Of a stretch of 64,000 nt of DNA, positions 1 to 9,920 are shown one piece after another. The stretch's first letter is position 1; every line of letters starts with the position of its first letter. This DNA comes from Balneolales bacterium. GTDB taxonomy: Bacteria; Bacteroidota; Rhodothermia; Balneolales; Cyclonatronaceae. The notes beneath the pieces are model-generated. The model saw only the letters and a program-made list of their open reading frames with translations. It did not search any database and had not been told where the DNA came from. Where the stretch lies: contig JAFIET010000011.1 in assembly GCA_020832405.1 (NCBI GenBank), positions 1 to 64,000 of the forward strand, in the 5' to 3' direction. The position numbers were made by a program, and so were the translations under genes.

Positions 1-185
1 CGATCTCTATACCCTCAAAACTTTAAATCAAGATGTGGTTTGTAGGGGGGTTACCATTAGTAGCAGATATTAGTGAGACTATAGATCATTTCGTATCTAT
101 GATATCGGCCGACCTGACCATTGGAGAGAGTTCTGTTGCGAAGTGCGAAAGTTGAGTGTTTAACTATTGTTTAAAATAACAGCTT
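1..185. other. AT-rich leader of the WYL regulator gene
   Basis: No coding region is visible here. The stretch is AT-rich and leads into the WYL gene at 186. There is no good Shine-Dalgarno site before the ATG and no convincing consensus promoter. The neighbour on the other side is cut off by the window edge, so what the regulator controls cannot be seen. Confidence 0.4.
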
Positions 186-1202
186 ATGGCAATTACTAAA
201 AATGCAATGATCAGATATCAAACCCTTGATCGTTGTTTTAAAAATAAATTTAAAAAATACACTGTAACTGAACTCCTTCGTGAAGTTAATGATGCTTTAT
301 TTGAGTTTAACGGAACTAATAGTTCAATTCAAAAGAGACAACTGTACGATGACATCCGATTTATGGAAAGTGATCAAGGCTGGAGTATACCTTTAGAAAG
401 AATCAGAGAGGGCAGAAATATTTTGATGAGCTACTATGATTCGGATTTTTCTATTCGTAAACAACCCCTAAATGATGACGAAAAAAGTAAGTTACGAACC
501 GCTTTGGAGGTTTTATCGCGTTTTTCGGGAGCTCCACAATTTGAATGGGTGCAAGAAACTCTACCAATATTGCGGGACAAACTACAGCTATCAAGTAAAC
601 ACAGAGAGTTTATTAAACTTGACTCCAACCCGGATCTTAAGGGCATAACCTATCTTCCTGTTTTATATGAGGCAATAGAAAAACAACAGGTATTGTCTAT
701 CGATTACAAACATTTCAAAGCAAGTGATTCCGAAGAAATAACCTTTCATCCGTACTTCCTCAAAGAATATAATAAACGGTGGTTTGTTTTTGGCCGAAAT
801 GAAGAAAGCACCCAAAACAACTGGAACTTAGCACTCGACAGAATAAATAAAATAAACTACTCTAATCACTTATACTTTCCGGATGAGACTGATTGGGATG
901 ATTATTTTTTTGATATTGTTGGGGTGACAAAACCTTCGAATCGACCTAAAGAGCTAATTGAACTTGATTTAGAAAAAAGCATTGTGCCATACATTTTGAC
1001 TAAACCGCTCCACCCCTCTCAAAAAGTTCAATTATATGGCAATCAAACTAAAATTACAATTAATGTAATACCAAACTTCGAGCTTACTGCACTCATTCTC
1101 TCATATTGCCCATTTGTAACAGTATTGAAACCCGATTATTTAAAAGCAGAAATTACTGAACTCCTCAAAACGTCGTTAAAAAACTATGATAGCCTTCGAT
1201 GA
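186..1202 (+). CDS. WYL-domain transcriptional regulator
   Basis: A probable DNA-binding regulator of 338 residues. An N-terminal winged-helix region (about residues 8-90) is followed by a linker and a WYL domain (about 155-225). The family's usual tripeptide appears as the variant core RWFVFG at 199-204, and a WCX-like C-terminal extension follows. Proteins of this layout (DeoR-like HTH plus WYL) bind nucleic-acid-like ligands through the WYL domain, and many repress or activate phage-defence or DNA-repair operons. The gene is clearly more AT-rich than the genes that follow, with many AAA, AAT and TTA codons, which suggests acquisition by transfer. It ends in a good terminator, so it is probably transcribed alone or as the last gene of an operon that starts outside the window. 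The family call is good; the target is unknown. Confidence 0.82.
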   Translation: MAITKNAMIRYQTLDRCFKNKFKKYTVTELLREVNDALFEFNGTNSSIQKRQLYDDIRFMESDQGWSIPLERIREGRNILMSYYDSDFSIRKQPLNDDEKSKLRTALEVLSRFSGAPQFEWVQETLPILRDKLQLSSKHREFIKLDSNPDLKGITYLPVLYEAIEKQQVLSIDYKHFKASDSEEITFHPYFLKEYNKRWFVFGRNEESTQNNWNLALDRINKINYSNHLYFPDETDWDDYFFDIVGVTKPSNRPKELIELDLEKSIVPYILTKPLHPSQKVQLYGNQTKITINVIPNFELTALILSYCPFVTVLKPDYLKAEITELLKTSLKNYDSLR

Positions 1203-1233
1203 TGATTTGAGTGCTTAACCGTAATCTATAACG

Positions 1234-1270
1234 AAAAGGCAGAAAACCGTTTTTGGGTTCTCTGCCTTTT
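1234..1270 (+). terminator. Intrinsic terminator, probably bidirectional
   Basis: An inverted repeat with a 15-nt left arm (1234-1248) and right arm (1256-1270), one mismatch and a 7-nt loop. It is flanked by AAAA on the left and TTTT on the right, so it can stop both the WYL gene on the plus strand and the phosphatase gene on the minus strand. Confidence 0.85.
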
Positions 1271-1332
1271 ATTTGAACATGGCTACTCCATGCCTACGAA
1301 GCTTTATTGGAATAACGACCTCCTATCCCCCC

Positions 1333-2781
1333 CTAAACCTCAATCCCCGCCGCTTCAAGCATTAGCCCGAACCAGTCGGTGTTGCGGGTGATGGGGCCGA
1401 GGGTTTGGCTTCCGGGGCCGGCTGCGGCGAGCTCCACATAATCTGCGGTGTGTACGCTGCCGGTAAAGGCTACGCTGGTGTAGTTGCTCATCAGATCGCC
1501 GAGTACATTCATCGGGCGGGCTTTCATGGCGTAAGCTGCCTGAAACTCACCGCGCAGGCCCTGCTGAAGCATACGGGCATGATCGCGGGTTAAGTCCAGA
1601 CTTGTTGCTGTTCCGAAGCGCGCAATGATATCAGCAACAGAGGAGTCTTCATTTAAACCGCGCATCATCCAGTTGTTGGTGTAGGTAAAACTTTGAATGC
1701 GGTCAAAAAACGGCTCTGAGTCGTTGTAGCCGCGGCCGGCTGCGTTCAGGGACGGATTGGCGTTGCCGTGATCCGTGGTGATTACGAAAAGGGTTTCATC
1801 AGCATGACGCTCATAAAAATCCCAGGCAACCCGGATGGCTTCGTCGAAGGCAATCTGATCGTAAATGAGACCGGCAGCATCCATCGAATGCGCAGCGTGA
1901 TCAACGCGGGCACCTTCAATCTGAATAATGAATCCGTCGCCACTGGCTTTGAGGGTATCGAGCGCATATTTGGAGAGCTCTGCAAGAGTCGGCACATCGC
2001 GCACGAGATCGGGGGTGTTGTCGTGATCGAGCTGATACGGCAGGTGACGCTCCGTAAATACACCGAAGGTGCGCTGAAAACCGTTGGGCTGACCCAGCTC
2101 ATTTTTTGTGCGGGCAACTTTGTAGCCTTTTTCTGCGAAACCGGCGAACAGGTCGCGGCCGTCTTCGCGAACCCCGGCATCAAAGTGCCGGCTGCCGCCG
2201 CCCAGAATAACATCGAACTCACGCTCAAGGTACTGATCGGCAATTTCGTCCTGCATGCCGCGTCGGGCCACATTGGCAGAGAAACCGGCCGGTGTAGCGT
2301 GCGTAACTTCGGCGCTTGTTACCAGTGCTGTTTTGCGGCCATTGCGCTTAAAAATCGGAAGGATGGGCTCAAACGCATTCCCGTCGTCGTCCATATTTAT
2401 GTTGCCGTTTGTAATACGCTGACCGCAGCCCCACGACGAAGCGGCAGCTGCCGAATCGGGCACGCTTGAGTTTCCGGTTGTCATATCCATGAGCCCGCGG
2501 GTAACGGCGCGCTGTTCGTACAGCTCAATCCACTTACTTGCCCGGCCATATTGCCTGCGGCTCATTAAGTCAGCCATTTGCAGGGTTCCGTGACTCATGC
2601 CATCCGAAACCATAAAAATGATGTATTTGGCTTTCCCCTGAAAGCGGCCGTTAGAAGCGGGCGTTGAGCAGGCGGAGGCAACGCCTGATGCGCCGGCAAA
2701 AAGCCCGGTTAGCGCACCCACCTTCAGAAAGTCGCGGCGGTTAAATCCTGATTTTAAATCCTGTGATTTTTTAGAAGACAT
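1333..2781 (-). CDS. Alkaline phosphatase, Tat-exported (PhoA family)
   Basis: A metal-dependent alkaline phosphatase of about 482 residues that releases phosphate from monoesters outside the cytoplasm. The start chosen is the ATG at 2781, because the protein then begins with a Tat signal: NRRDFLK at residues 14-20, a hydrophobic stretch, then ASAC ending at Cys38. That last motif looks like a lipobox, so the enzyme may be a Tat-exported lipoprotein. Family motifs are present: VSDGMS for metal binding, PDSAAAAS with the nucleophilic serine, THATPAGF, ILGGGS, EGARVDHAAH, TTDHGN and a C-terminal TGSVHTADYV. The gene is convergent with the WYL gene. No Pho-box could be identified. Phosphate scavenging is the likely role but is not shown by the context. 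Confidence 0.9.
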   Translation of the reverse strand: MSSKKSQDLKSGFNRRDFLKVGALTGLFAGASGVASACSTPASNGRFQGKAKYIIFMVSDGMSHGTLQMADLMSRRQYGRASKWIELYEQRAVTRGLMDMTTGNSSVPDSAAAASSWGCGQRITNGNINMDDDGNAFEPILPIFKRNGRKTALVTSAEVTHATPAGFSANVARRGMQDEIADQYLEREFDVILGGGSRHFDAGVREDGRDLFAGFAEKGYKVARTKNELGQPNGFQRTFGVFTERHLPYQLDHDNTPDLVRDVPTLAELSKYALDTLKASGDGFIIQIEGARVDHAAHSMDAAGLIYDQIAFDEAIRVAWDFYERHADETLFVITTDHGNANPSLNAAGRGYNDSEPFFDRIQSFTYTNNWMMRGLNEDSSVADIIARFGTATSLDLTRDHARMLQQGLRGEFQAAYAMKARPMNVLGDLMSNYTSVAFTGSVHTADYVELAAAGPGSQTLGPITRNTDWFGLMLEAAGIEV

Positions 2782-2901
2782 AATGAATGCATTATTTGAA
2801 AGATGGTTAATCCGCACCTGCCGAATATAATGCGAATCATACAACACAGTGTTAAGAGTTCGTAAAATCGGAAGTAAAGGCTTTCCTGCTCAAGCGGGCA
2901 T

Positions 2902-2936
2902 AAAAAAAGCTTCCCGGAAATTTCCGGGAAGCTTTT
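2902..2936 (-). terminator. Intrinsic terminator of fumC
   Basis: A perfect palindrome of two 16-nt arms (2905-2936) with no unpaired loop bases, followed on the minus strand by a T tract (plus-strand A run at 2902-2908). It lies 34 bp past the fumC stop codon. Confidence 0.9.
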
Positions 2937-2969
2937 CAGTTTAACAGGGGGATGGTTCCTGAACCGGGT

Positions 2970-4370
2970 TTATTCGGTGAAACCGCCTGCCGTCATTTTG
3001 ATCGGGTCGAGGGCTTTATCAAGTTCTTCTTCGCTGAGGTCGGTCATTTCGAGGGCCACATCCTTCAGGGCGCGGTCTTCGGCGAAAGCCCGCTTGGCGA
3101 TTTTAGCTGCCAGATCGTAGCCGATAATCGGGTTGAGGGCCGTTACCAGAATCGGGTTTTTGGAAACCATCTGCTGAATTACGGCTTCACGCACCACAAT
3201 TTTGGAGACGGAAAGTTTGGCGAAGTTGGCCGCGCCGTTAGCCAGCAGACGGATGGACTCCAGCAGGTTGTGCGCCACAACCGGCAGCATCACGTTAAGC
3301 TCGAAGTTTCCGTTGATGCCGGATATGCTGATGGTTGCATCGTTGCCGATTACCTGCGCGCAGATCATGTTGGTAGATTCCTCAATTACCGGATTCACTT
3401 TGCCGGGCATGATGGAAGAACCGGGCTGCAGGGGCGCAAGCTGAATTTCGCCGAGGCCGCTGTTCGGGCCGGAATTCATCCAGCGCAGGTCGTTCGAAAT
3501 TTTGAGCAGGCTAACGGCTACGGTTTTGAGCTGACCGCTGAAATCGACGGGCGCATCAACCGTGCCCTGTGCTTCGAAATGGTTCTCGGCTTCGCGGAAG
3601 CTGAGGCCGGTGTAGGCGCTGATGCGCTCCGCAACGAGGCGGCCAAAGTCGGGATGTGTGTTGATGCCGGTACCGACCGCTGTACCGCCCTGCGGCAGCT
3701 CAGAAAGGCGGGGCAGGGCTGTTTTTACGCGCTCGATGCCAAGGGCAAGCTGACGGGCATAGCCGCTGAATTCCTGCTCGATGGTTACCGGCATGGCGTC
3801 CATAAGGTGCGTACGGCCGGTTTTTACTACATGCGCGTATTCTTTGCCTTTGGCAAGAAACGCATCGTGCAGCACTTTAAGGCTGGGGATGAGATTATTG
3901 TTTGCGGCCATAACGGCAGCAACGCGGATGGCCGTCGGGATGACATCGTTCGAGCTCTGCCCAAAATTGACGTGATCGTTCGGGTGCACTTTTTTGCCGG
4001 CAACGCCTTTTTCGGCGAGCAGCTGCGTGGCGCGGGTGGCAATCACCTCATTGGCGTTCATGTTGGTGGAAGTGCCGGAGCCGGTCTGAAAAATATCGAG
4101 CGGGAACTGCCCGTCGTGCCTACCGGAAATGACTTCATCGCAGGCAGCTGCAATCACTTCCACAACATCCGCTTCAAGCAGGCCAAGCTCGGCGTTGGCT
4201 TCCGCGCAGGCCTTTTTGATGTAGGCTACGGCCTGAATAAACTCGGTGCTGAAAGTTATGCCGCTGATCGGAAAGTTTTCGACCGCACGCTGGGTTTGGG
4301 CGGAGTACAGGGCGTTGGCCGGAACCTTGATTTCGCCCATGGAGTCTTTTTCAATTCTGAATTCACTCAT
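2970..4370 (-). CDS. fumC: Class II fumarate hydratase
   Basis: Iron-independent fumarase, which interconverts fumarate and malate in the cytoplasmic TCA cycle. At 466 residues it has the usual class II length. The superfamily signature GSSIMPGKVNP is present, along with SGSSTNMNANEV, GRTHLMDAMPVT and the N-terminal pattern DSMGEIKVP, all of which point to FumC rather than aspartase or argininosuccinate lyase. The gene stands alone, divergent from the helicase gene at 4634, and has its own terminator. The leader upstream (4371-4633) contains short hairpins but no obvious regulator site. Confidence 0.96.
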   Translation of the reverse strand: MSEFRIEKDSMGEIKVPANALYSAQTQRAVENFPISGITFSTEFIQAVAYIKKACAEANAELGLLEADVVEVIAAACDEVISGRHDGQFPLDIFQTGSGTSTNMNANEVIATRATQLLAEKGVAGKKVHPNDHVNFGQSSNDVIPTAIRVAAVMAANNNLIPSLKVLHDAFLAKGKEYAHVVKTGRTHLMDAMPVTIEQEFSGYARQLALGIERVKTALPRLSELPQGGTAVGTGINTHPDFGRLVAERISAYTGLSFREAENHFEAQGTVDAPVDFSGQLKTVAVSLLKISNDLRWMNSGPNSGLGEIQLAPLQPGSSIMPGKVNPVIEESTNMICAQVIGNDATISISGINGNFELNVMLPVVAHNLLESIRLLANGAANFAKLSVSKIVVREAVIQQMVSKNPILVTALNPIIGYDLAAKIAKRAFAEDRALKDVALEMTDLSEEELDKALDPIKMTAGGFTE

Positions 4371-4620
4371 CGTAAATAACTATAAATTAAGAGCTCCGGA
4401 GGAGCCGATTTGGGTTGATATAGGGAGATTGAATTTCTTTTGGCGGGCATTTTGCTGCACAAGCCTTAACACCACTACCGATATTAAAATATCTCTATAA
4501 GATATGAATTTTGGATGAGGGCTGCAAAGGCTGTCCTGAGCCGTTATGTGTTCAGAGATGTTTTAAATGCAGAGAATAGCTAAGTTCTCAAATCCGTAAA
4601 ATTCATAACCCATTTCATAT

Positions 4621-4636
4621 AAAGGAGCCGAAGTTG
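4621..4636 (+). promoter_or_regulatory. Shine-Dalgarno site that fixes a TTG start
   Basis: AAAGGAG at 4621-4627 lies 6 nt before the TTG at 4634. No ATG or GTG occurs in frame nearby, and the next in-frame Met lies far inside the first domain, so this site sets the start of the SNF2 gene. Confidence 0.7.
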
Positions 4637-7600
4637 CTGAACAGAGATGATGAGTACGACCCGATTTTGCTGAAGCTTGAAGGCCGGATTTTGCACAGCC
4701 TCCACAATGCTCATATCCGGTGTGTTGAACAGCTTTTCGGAATTACAGAGGCCCAATTGGTCTCGATTCGGGGTATCGGCGGAAAAGCGCTGAAGCAATT
4801 AACAGATCTGCTTCACAACCTGCCCTTCGATTACATGCGTCATGATCTTGCTCCGAACCCTGACCGAAATCCGTATCTCGGCCTTTCAGAAGATGTGCAG
4901 ACGCTTATGCGAGAGTTCGCGGACTTCTCATATGATAATACCATTTCACGGGGGCTTTCCTATTTTCGCAACGGCAGGGTTCTGAAAATTACCCCTGAAA
5001 ATGCGGAAGGCAAACAGTTTTCGGCTCATGTTGAAGGCACAGACATTTACAACGTTTTCATTGATCTCGTGCCGCCTGCGCATCAGCATAAAGGAAGAAT
5101 CAAGCCGGTTAAAACCAGCCGGTGCAGCTGTCCGATCAATGCATCCTGGAAGGGTTCGTTCTTCAAATGTAAACATATCGTTGCGGCATTTCTTGAAATT
5201 GCCATGATGCAACGGCTGGACCGTTTTGAAAGGGACGGTGAGCAGACCGTTAGCCTGAGGCGCTTAAACCAGCTCTTCAAAGAGCCCCCCCTGCAAAAGG
5301 CTGCTCCCGATTTTACCGCAAGGGTCCCATTGCGCTACTGCCTGTTCTACAACAGTCAGGTTTGGAATTTGCTGCCTGAAACCGTGTATACTGCTATTCA
5401 AAAAATATTCGTACAAACTCAAAATAACAGATACGTTAACTTTTATAAGTGGAACCCCTGGGAGAGTGCCCGGCCGCAAAACTCACGCGATCAGATTGTG
5501 CTGAATTTCCTGAAGGCCATTTACCACATCGAAGCCAATCCCTATTCCGGAAACGGGGTTTTAATCAGCCGAAGCGACGAATTCACCGATATTTTGTCGC
5601 TGCTCGAGAGAGACGAAATCACGGTTCATCACCCGCTGACCGACGGACAGAAGGCCTTTGTTTCGGGTGAAAAAGGTCAGCTTCTCGGTCGGTTCAGCCG
5701 AACGCGGCACCAAAACAACGAAGTGCAGCCCGACAGTCTGGATCTGGTTTTCAGTATCCTTCACGCCCAAACAGAAATCCCCGTTTCTGAATGCCTGCTG
5801 ATTAGCCGGAAACCCTGCTGGGTGTATCACGACCGAAAGATCCTGGAGGTGAACGCCAACGAGCAAACCGCAATGCTCATCAGCGACAACACGGCTGCGG
5901 AGGTTACCTTAGGAGCGGATGAACTTGCAGGTTTCTTCGGAGATTTATTCCCCAGGATGCAGTTGCATCAGGTTGAGTTTGAGTTTGAGGATGGGCTTTG
6001 TGCCCATAAAGAAGTTGCCCCCGTACCGCGGCTTTACCTTAGTGAGATGGCGCAGGCCCTGCATATCACCCTCCGATTTGCTTATGAAAATACCGAGACG
6101 AACGGCAGCTCCGGCAGTGAAATGGTCTTTTCCGGCCTGATTCCGCAAGATGGAGACAATCCTTCCATTCAGATCAGCAGCATCAGCCGGGATATGCTTT
6201 CGGAAAGCCAGTGGATTAATCTGCTTGAGTCGGGCGGTATAGAAACCGGAAACGATCCGCAGGAATACGTTGTGAAAAAGAAGCCCCTTGAGTGGGTTGC
6301 CCGGAAACTGCCTGCGCTGGTTAAGGCCGGTTTTGAGGTTTACGGGGAAGAGGCCCTCAAAAAGTACGCCCGCCCCAAAAAGATGACCTCCAAGAAATTT
6401 CAGATTTCCAGCGGGATGGACTGGTTCGAACTCAGCGGCACGCTTAATTTTGAAGGTCAGGAGCTGAGCATGAGCGATATCGAGCAGGTACTCGTTCCCG
6501 GCACGACCTACGTGAAGCTGGCTGACGGCGGCACGGGCGAGCTGCCGAAGTCATGGCTTGAGCGCATCCGGAAACTGCTGCACCTTACCGAGGCCGGAAA
6601 GGACAAAGCCCGTGTCCCCAAAATTATGGCCGCTCAGCTGGATGAGCTGCTTGGGGAAGCCGATGAGGTCGAAAAAGACGCTGCGTTCGAAAGCTACGCG
6701 GAGCGGCTGCGCTCGTTCGACCGCATCGGGGAGGTACCGGCGCCGAAGGGGTTTCAGGGAAGTCTGCGGCCGTATCAGCTTGCAGGCCTGTCGTGGCTGT
6801 CGTTTTTGGGGCGTTACGAATTTGGGGGCATTCTGGCCGATGATATGGGTCTGGGCAAAACGGTTCAGGTGCTGGCCTGGCTGCAGCACTGTGCGGAGCA
6901 ATCCGGCAAGCCTCCCCGCTGCCTGATTGTGGCCCCGCGCTCGGTCATCCAAAACTGGCAGGCTGAAGCCGCGGTCTTTGTGCCCGATCTCGGCGTGTAC
7001 CTGCATCACGGTCCGGAGCGAAGTCAGAACCCGGCCGACTGGCCCGAAGCCGCCCTCATCGTAACGACCTACAGCACCCTGCGCATAGATATCGAAACCT
7101 TCAAAGAAATTGGATTTGACGTGGCCGTTCTCGATGAATCGCACAGCATGCGCAACCCCGCGAGTCAGACCTTCAAAGCCGTGCGGCTCATCAACGCCCG
7201 ACAGCGGATCTGCCTCACAGGTACTCCCGTACAGAACACCGTGATGGATTTATGGACGCAGTTCCACTTCCTGAACCCCGGTCTCATCGGGAATCAGGCC
7301 CATTTCCTCAATAAATGGGTGAAGCCAATTGAGAAATTTGAAAACAAGGAAGCAGGCGGGATGCTCCAAAAAATTACGGCTCCCTTTATCCTGAGGCGCA
7401 CAAAAAAGAAGGTAGCCAAAGATCTGCCTTCGCTTACCTCAAGCATCGTGCACTGCCCGATGGAACCCAAACAGCGCAAATACTACGACAAGCACCGGCA
7501 GGTGTACTACGAAATCATCAACAAAACGCTGGATGAAAAAGGGGTGCGGGAGTCACGCTTTGCCGTGCTTGAGGGCCTCACCAAACTGCGGCAAATTTGC

Positions 7601-8143
7601 TGCTCCCCCCTGCTCACCAAATCAAGCATCCGGGATGCCGCCAAAATTAACCGGTTTCTGGAGCTGGCCGAAGAGCTGATCAGCGAGGGGCACCGCGCGC
7701 TGGTGTTTTCGCAGTTCGTGAAATTTTTGCGGTTAATTGAAACGGAGGTCAAAAAACGAAAATGGGACTACGAGTACTTAGACGGCGGCACAAGGGACCG
7801 ACAGGAGCGGGTGGACCGCTTTCAGCAGGATGACAGCAAGAAGCTGTTTTTAATAAGCCTGAAGGCCGGTGGCGAGGGGCTCAACCTCACTGCGGCGGAC
7901 TACGTGTTCATCATGGACCCCTGGTGGAACCCGGCGGCTGAGCGGCAGGCCATGGACCGCACCCACCGCATCGGCCAAACCGAAAATGTTTTCGTGTACC
8001 GCCTCGTGTGTCCCGATACCGTGGAGGAAAAAATCCTGAAGCTGCAGGAGCGCAAGCAAAAGCTTTCGGATCAGCTCATTACCGCCGAAGCCGGCATCTT
8101 CAAGGAGCTTGACCGCAAAGAGCTGTTAGACCTGTTTGCGTAA
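4634..8143 (+). CDS. SWIM zinc-finger SNF2/Rad54 family helicase
   Basis: A large (1169-residue) ATP-dependent DNA translocase of the Swi2/Snf2 superfamily, probably acting on protein-DNA complexes or in repair. A helix-hairpin-helix-like segment (about 18-58, core RGIGGKALK) comes first, then a SWIM zinc finger around 164-187 (CSC...CKH). A long middle region follows, then the SNF2 motor: Walker A DDMGLGKT near 736, motif II DESH near 834 (DEAH/DEGH is more usual), and helicase C with SLKAGGEGLNL, WWNP and HRIGQT near 1111. The start is TTG, supported by a strong Shine-Dalgarno site. It is divergent from fumC. Such SWIM-SNF2 proteins are common in Bacteroidota, but their role is poorly defined. 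Confidence 0.9.
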   Translation: MLNRDDEYDPILLKLEGRILHSLHNAHIRCVEQLFGITEAQLVSIRGIGGKALKQLTDLLHNLPFDYMRHDLAPNPDRNPYLGLSEDVQTLMREFADFSYDNTISRGLSYFRNGRVLKITPENAEGKQFSAHVEGTDIYNVFIDLVPPAHQHKGRIKPVKTSRCSCPINASWKGSFFKCKHIVAAFLEIAMMQRLDRFERDGEQTVSLRRLNQLFKEPPLQKAAPDFTARVPLRYCLFYNSQVWNLLPETVYTAIQKIFVQTQNNRYVNFYKWNPWESARPQNSRDQIVLNFLKAIYHIEANPYSGNGVLISRSDEFTDILSLLERDEITVHHPLTDGQKAFVSGEKGQLLGRFSRTRHQNNEVQPDSLDLVFSILHAQTEIPVSECLLISRKPCWVYHDRKILEVNANEQTAMLISDNTAAEVTLGADELAGFFGDLFPRMQLHQVEFEFEDGLCAHKEVAPVPRLYLSEMAQALHITLRFAYENTETNGSSGSEMVFSGLIPQDGDNPSIQISSISRDMLSESQWINLLESGGIETGNDPQEYVVKKKPLEWVARKLPALVKAGFEVYGEEALKKYARPKKMTSKKFQISSGMDWFELSGTLNFEGQELSMSDIEQVLVPGTTYVKLADGGTGELPKSWLERIRKLLHLTEAGKDKARVPKIMAAQLDELLGEADEVEKDAAFESYAERLRSFDRIGEVPAPKGFQGSLRPYQLAGLSWLSFLGRYEFGGILADDMGLGKTVQVLAWLQHCAEQSGKPPRCLIVAPRSVIQNWQAEAAVFVPDLGVYLHHGPERSQNPADWPEAALIVTTYSTLRIDIETFKEIGFDVAVLDESHSMRNPASQTFKAVRLINARQRICLTGTPVQNTVMDLWTQFHFLNPGLIGNQAHFLNKWVKPIEKFENKEAGGMLQKITAPFILRRTKKKVAKDLPSLTSSIVHCPMEPKQRKYYDKHRQVYYEIINKTLDEKGVRESRFAVLEGLTKLRQICCSPLLTKSSIRDAAKINRFLELAEELISEGHRALVFSQFVKFLRLIETEVKKRKWDYEYLDGGTRDRQERVDRFQQDDSKKLFLISLKAGGEGLNLTAADYVFIMDPWWNPAAERQAMDRTHRIGQTENVFVYRLVCPDTVEEKILKLQERKQKLSDQLITAEAGIFKELDRKELLDLFA

Positions 8144-8193
8144 TTTTTTTAGGATGATGGCTTTCCGGGCAGCATCCGGCTTCCGGGTGGATT

Positions 8194-9369
8194 TCAGGGG
8201 AGGGATATTTTTCCGAGTCGGACACCTTTGCCGGGCTCAAACAGCTCCGGGCCTTCTGTAAAAAGCGTGAGGTAGCCGAGCAGGGCGAAGAGCTGAAGCT
8301 CTTTGAAGTCGGCAGAGGCGCCGGTTTCGTCAAGGCTGCGGACCGTGATGCCGGTCTGAGACTGAATCTGCCGGAGCAGATGCAGATTACGCGCTCCGCC
8401 GCCGCTTACCAGGATTTCGGCGGAAGCTTTTTCGGCGGGCTTCACAAAACGGAGGATGCCCTCGCTAACACTTCGGGCGGTAAGGGCGCTGAGGGTTGCC
8501 ATAAAGTCGGTGAAAGCCGGAAGCGGGAGTCCGGCGGCGGCAATGCGCTCAAGCGTATCGGGCAGGTTGAAGGCTTCGGGGCCGGTGGATTTAGGGAAGG
8601 GCTGTGCGAAGTAAGGGTGCTGCAACAGCAGCGCGAGAACGGCCTCATCAACCGTGCCGGAGGCGGCGATTTCTCCGCCGGCATCCCAGGGGCCGCGGCC
8701 GTGCTGCTGCATGAGCTGATCCATGAGCTTGTTGGCGGGGCCGGTATCGCCCTGTGCGGTTTGTGCAAGGGCCTCACCGGGGCGCAGCACGGTAATGTTG
8801 GCGATGCCCCCGAGGTTGAGCATAATGCGCAGCCGCTCGGGGCTCCGGTAGCAGTAGTGATCGAGGATGGGGGCAAGCGGGGCACCCTCACCGCCCGCAG
8901 CGATATGCCCGCTGCGGAAATCGCTTACAACCGGGCAGCCAAACTGCTGCGCGAGATAATCCGCCCCGGCAAGCTGCAGGCTTACAGCTTTAAAGCTGCC
9001 CCCGGACATGCGTTCGTGATAAAGGGTTTGGCCGTGCGTGGCAATAAAGCTGAGATCAGTGCTGTCGAGCCGGGCTGCCTGTGCGGCTTGCTTTAAAGCA
9101 TCAGCGCAGAAAAGGGTGAACTGCTGTTCAAGCAGCAGCAGCTCCCTTACCGGAGCATCGGCACGAAAGCTGAGTTGGCGCAGCTGCGCGGTGAGCGCAT
9201 CGGGGAAGTCCGCTGTGTGGGCAGCAATAAGCTCCATGCGGGGCTGCATGGGCTGCGCGGCGTTTGAGGTGATGCGGTAAATGCCGGTGTCGAGCCCGTC
9301 CTGCGAGGTGCCGGAGAGCATCGAAGCGGCGTTTAAGGCCTGGGGCGGCTTCCAAAAAGCTGGGGACAT
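8194..9369 (-). CDS. anmK: Anhydro-N-acetylmuramic acid kinase
   Basis: Cytoplasmic enzyme of peptidoglycan recycling that cleaves and phosphorylates 1,6-anhydro-MurNAc to MurNAc-6-phosphate. The 391-residue protein shows the AnmK pattern of the ASKHA ATPase fold: MLSGTSQDGLD near the N-terminus, VSDFRSGHIAAGGEGAPLAP, LNLGGIANIT, DTGPANKLMD and the C-terminal VSGGGARN nucleotide-binding loop. It is convergent with the SNF2 gene, with about 50 bp between them and no clean terminator. No murQ or other recycling gene is adjacent. Confidence 0.95.
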   Translation of the reverse strand: MSPAFWKPPQALNAASMLSGTSQDGLDTGIYRITSNAAQPMQPRMELIAAHTADFPDALTAQLRQLSFRADAPVRELLLLEQQFTLFCADALKQAAQAARLDSTDLSFIATHGQTLYHERMSGGSFKAVSLQLAGADYLAQQFGCPVVSDFRSGHIAAGGEGAPLAPILDHYCYRSPERLRIMLNLGGIANITVLRPGEALAQTAQGDTGPANKLMDQLMQQHGRGPWDAGGEIAASGTVDEAVLALLLQHPYFAQPFPKSTGPEAFNLPDTLERIAAAGLPLPAFTDFMATLSALTARSVSEGILRFVKPAEKASAEILVSGGGARNLHLLRQIQSQTGITVRSLDETGASADFKELQLFALLGYLTLFTEGPELFEPGKGVRLGKISLP

Positions 9370-9485
9370 GCCGTAGGTTTATGAGTTCAGAAATGTTTAA
9401 TTTGACGTGATGCGCACGGGCTTACCCCAAAAATAAACCATGCAGCTTGTGCGCGGTAATTTATTTTCAACCCATTTTTTTTGTT

Positions 9486-9707
9486 ATGGAAGAACAGGGA
9501 ATCACGATTGAAGAGCTTGCGCGGGCGGTCGCCGAACAGTTTGGTGCCGAACGCTTTGCCGTTACGGAAGATAGTTTTCGGGAAATTTTGTTTATCCGGA
9601 TTGAAGGATTAAGCAAATTCAGTGAGGAAGAAGTGGAAAAACGTGCCGCTCCTTTACTTGATGAAATAGAATCGGACTATGAAGAGATCATATTAGTTGA
9701 TCTTTAA
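9486..9707 (+). CDS. Small acidic protein of unknown function
   Basis: A 73-residue acidic protein that I do not recognise. The start is set at the ATG at 9486 (protein begins MEEQGITIEELA); a longer reading from 9447 would add a hydrophobic stub with no clear signal. The predicted pattern is two helices around a beta strand, with a very acidic C-terminus (about residues 48-73). It has no cysteine or known motif. It is divergent from anmK and followed by a 210-bp AT-rich gap. Codon use looks like that of normal genes, so it is probably real. Confidence 0.55.
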   Translation: MEEQGITIEELARAVAEQFGAERFAVTEDSFREILFIRIEGLSKFSEEEVEKRAAPLLDEIESDYEEIILVDL

Positions 9708-9920
9708 AATCGGTGAATCCATTTCATTAAACAGTGTTAAGCAGGTGTAATTCACAAGAAATTCATTTTTTAAGAACCTTATCTTCGTATATTAAGCAAG
9801 TGATTAATAAAGGAGTTCTAAACTTAATATTAATACCTTTTGGGGCCCTGCAATTAATCGCGTTTTAAAATAGCATTTAAACTGAAACGTTCTTATATTT
9901 AATGAATTCGGAGGTGTACA

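Noticed and set aside
2952-4379. Long open frame on the plus strand opposite fumC
   Set aside because: Antisense shadow of a GC-rich gene. The minus strand encodes a complete fumarase with all signatures.
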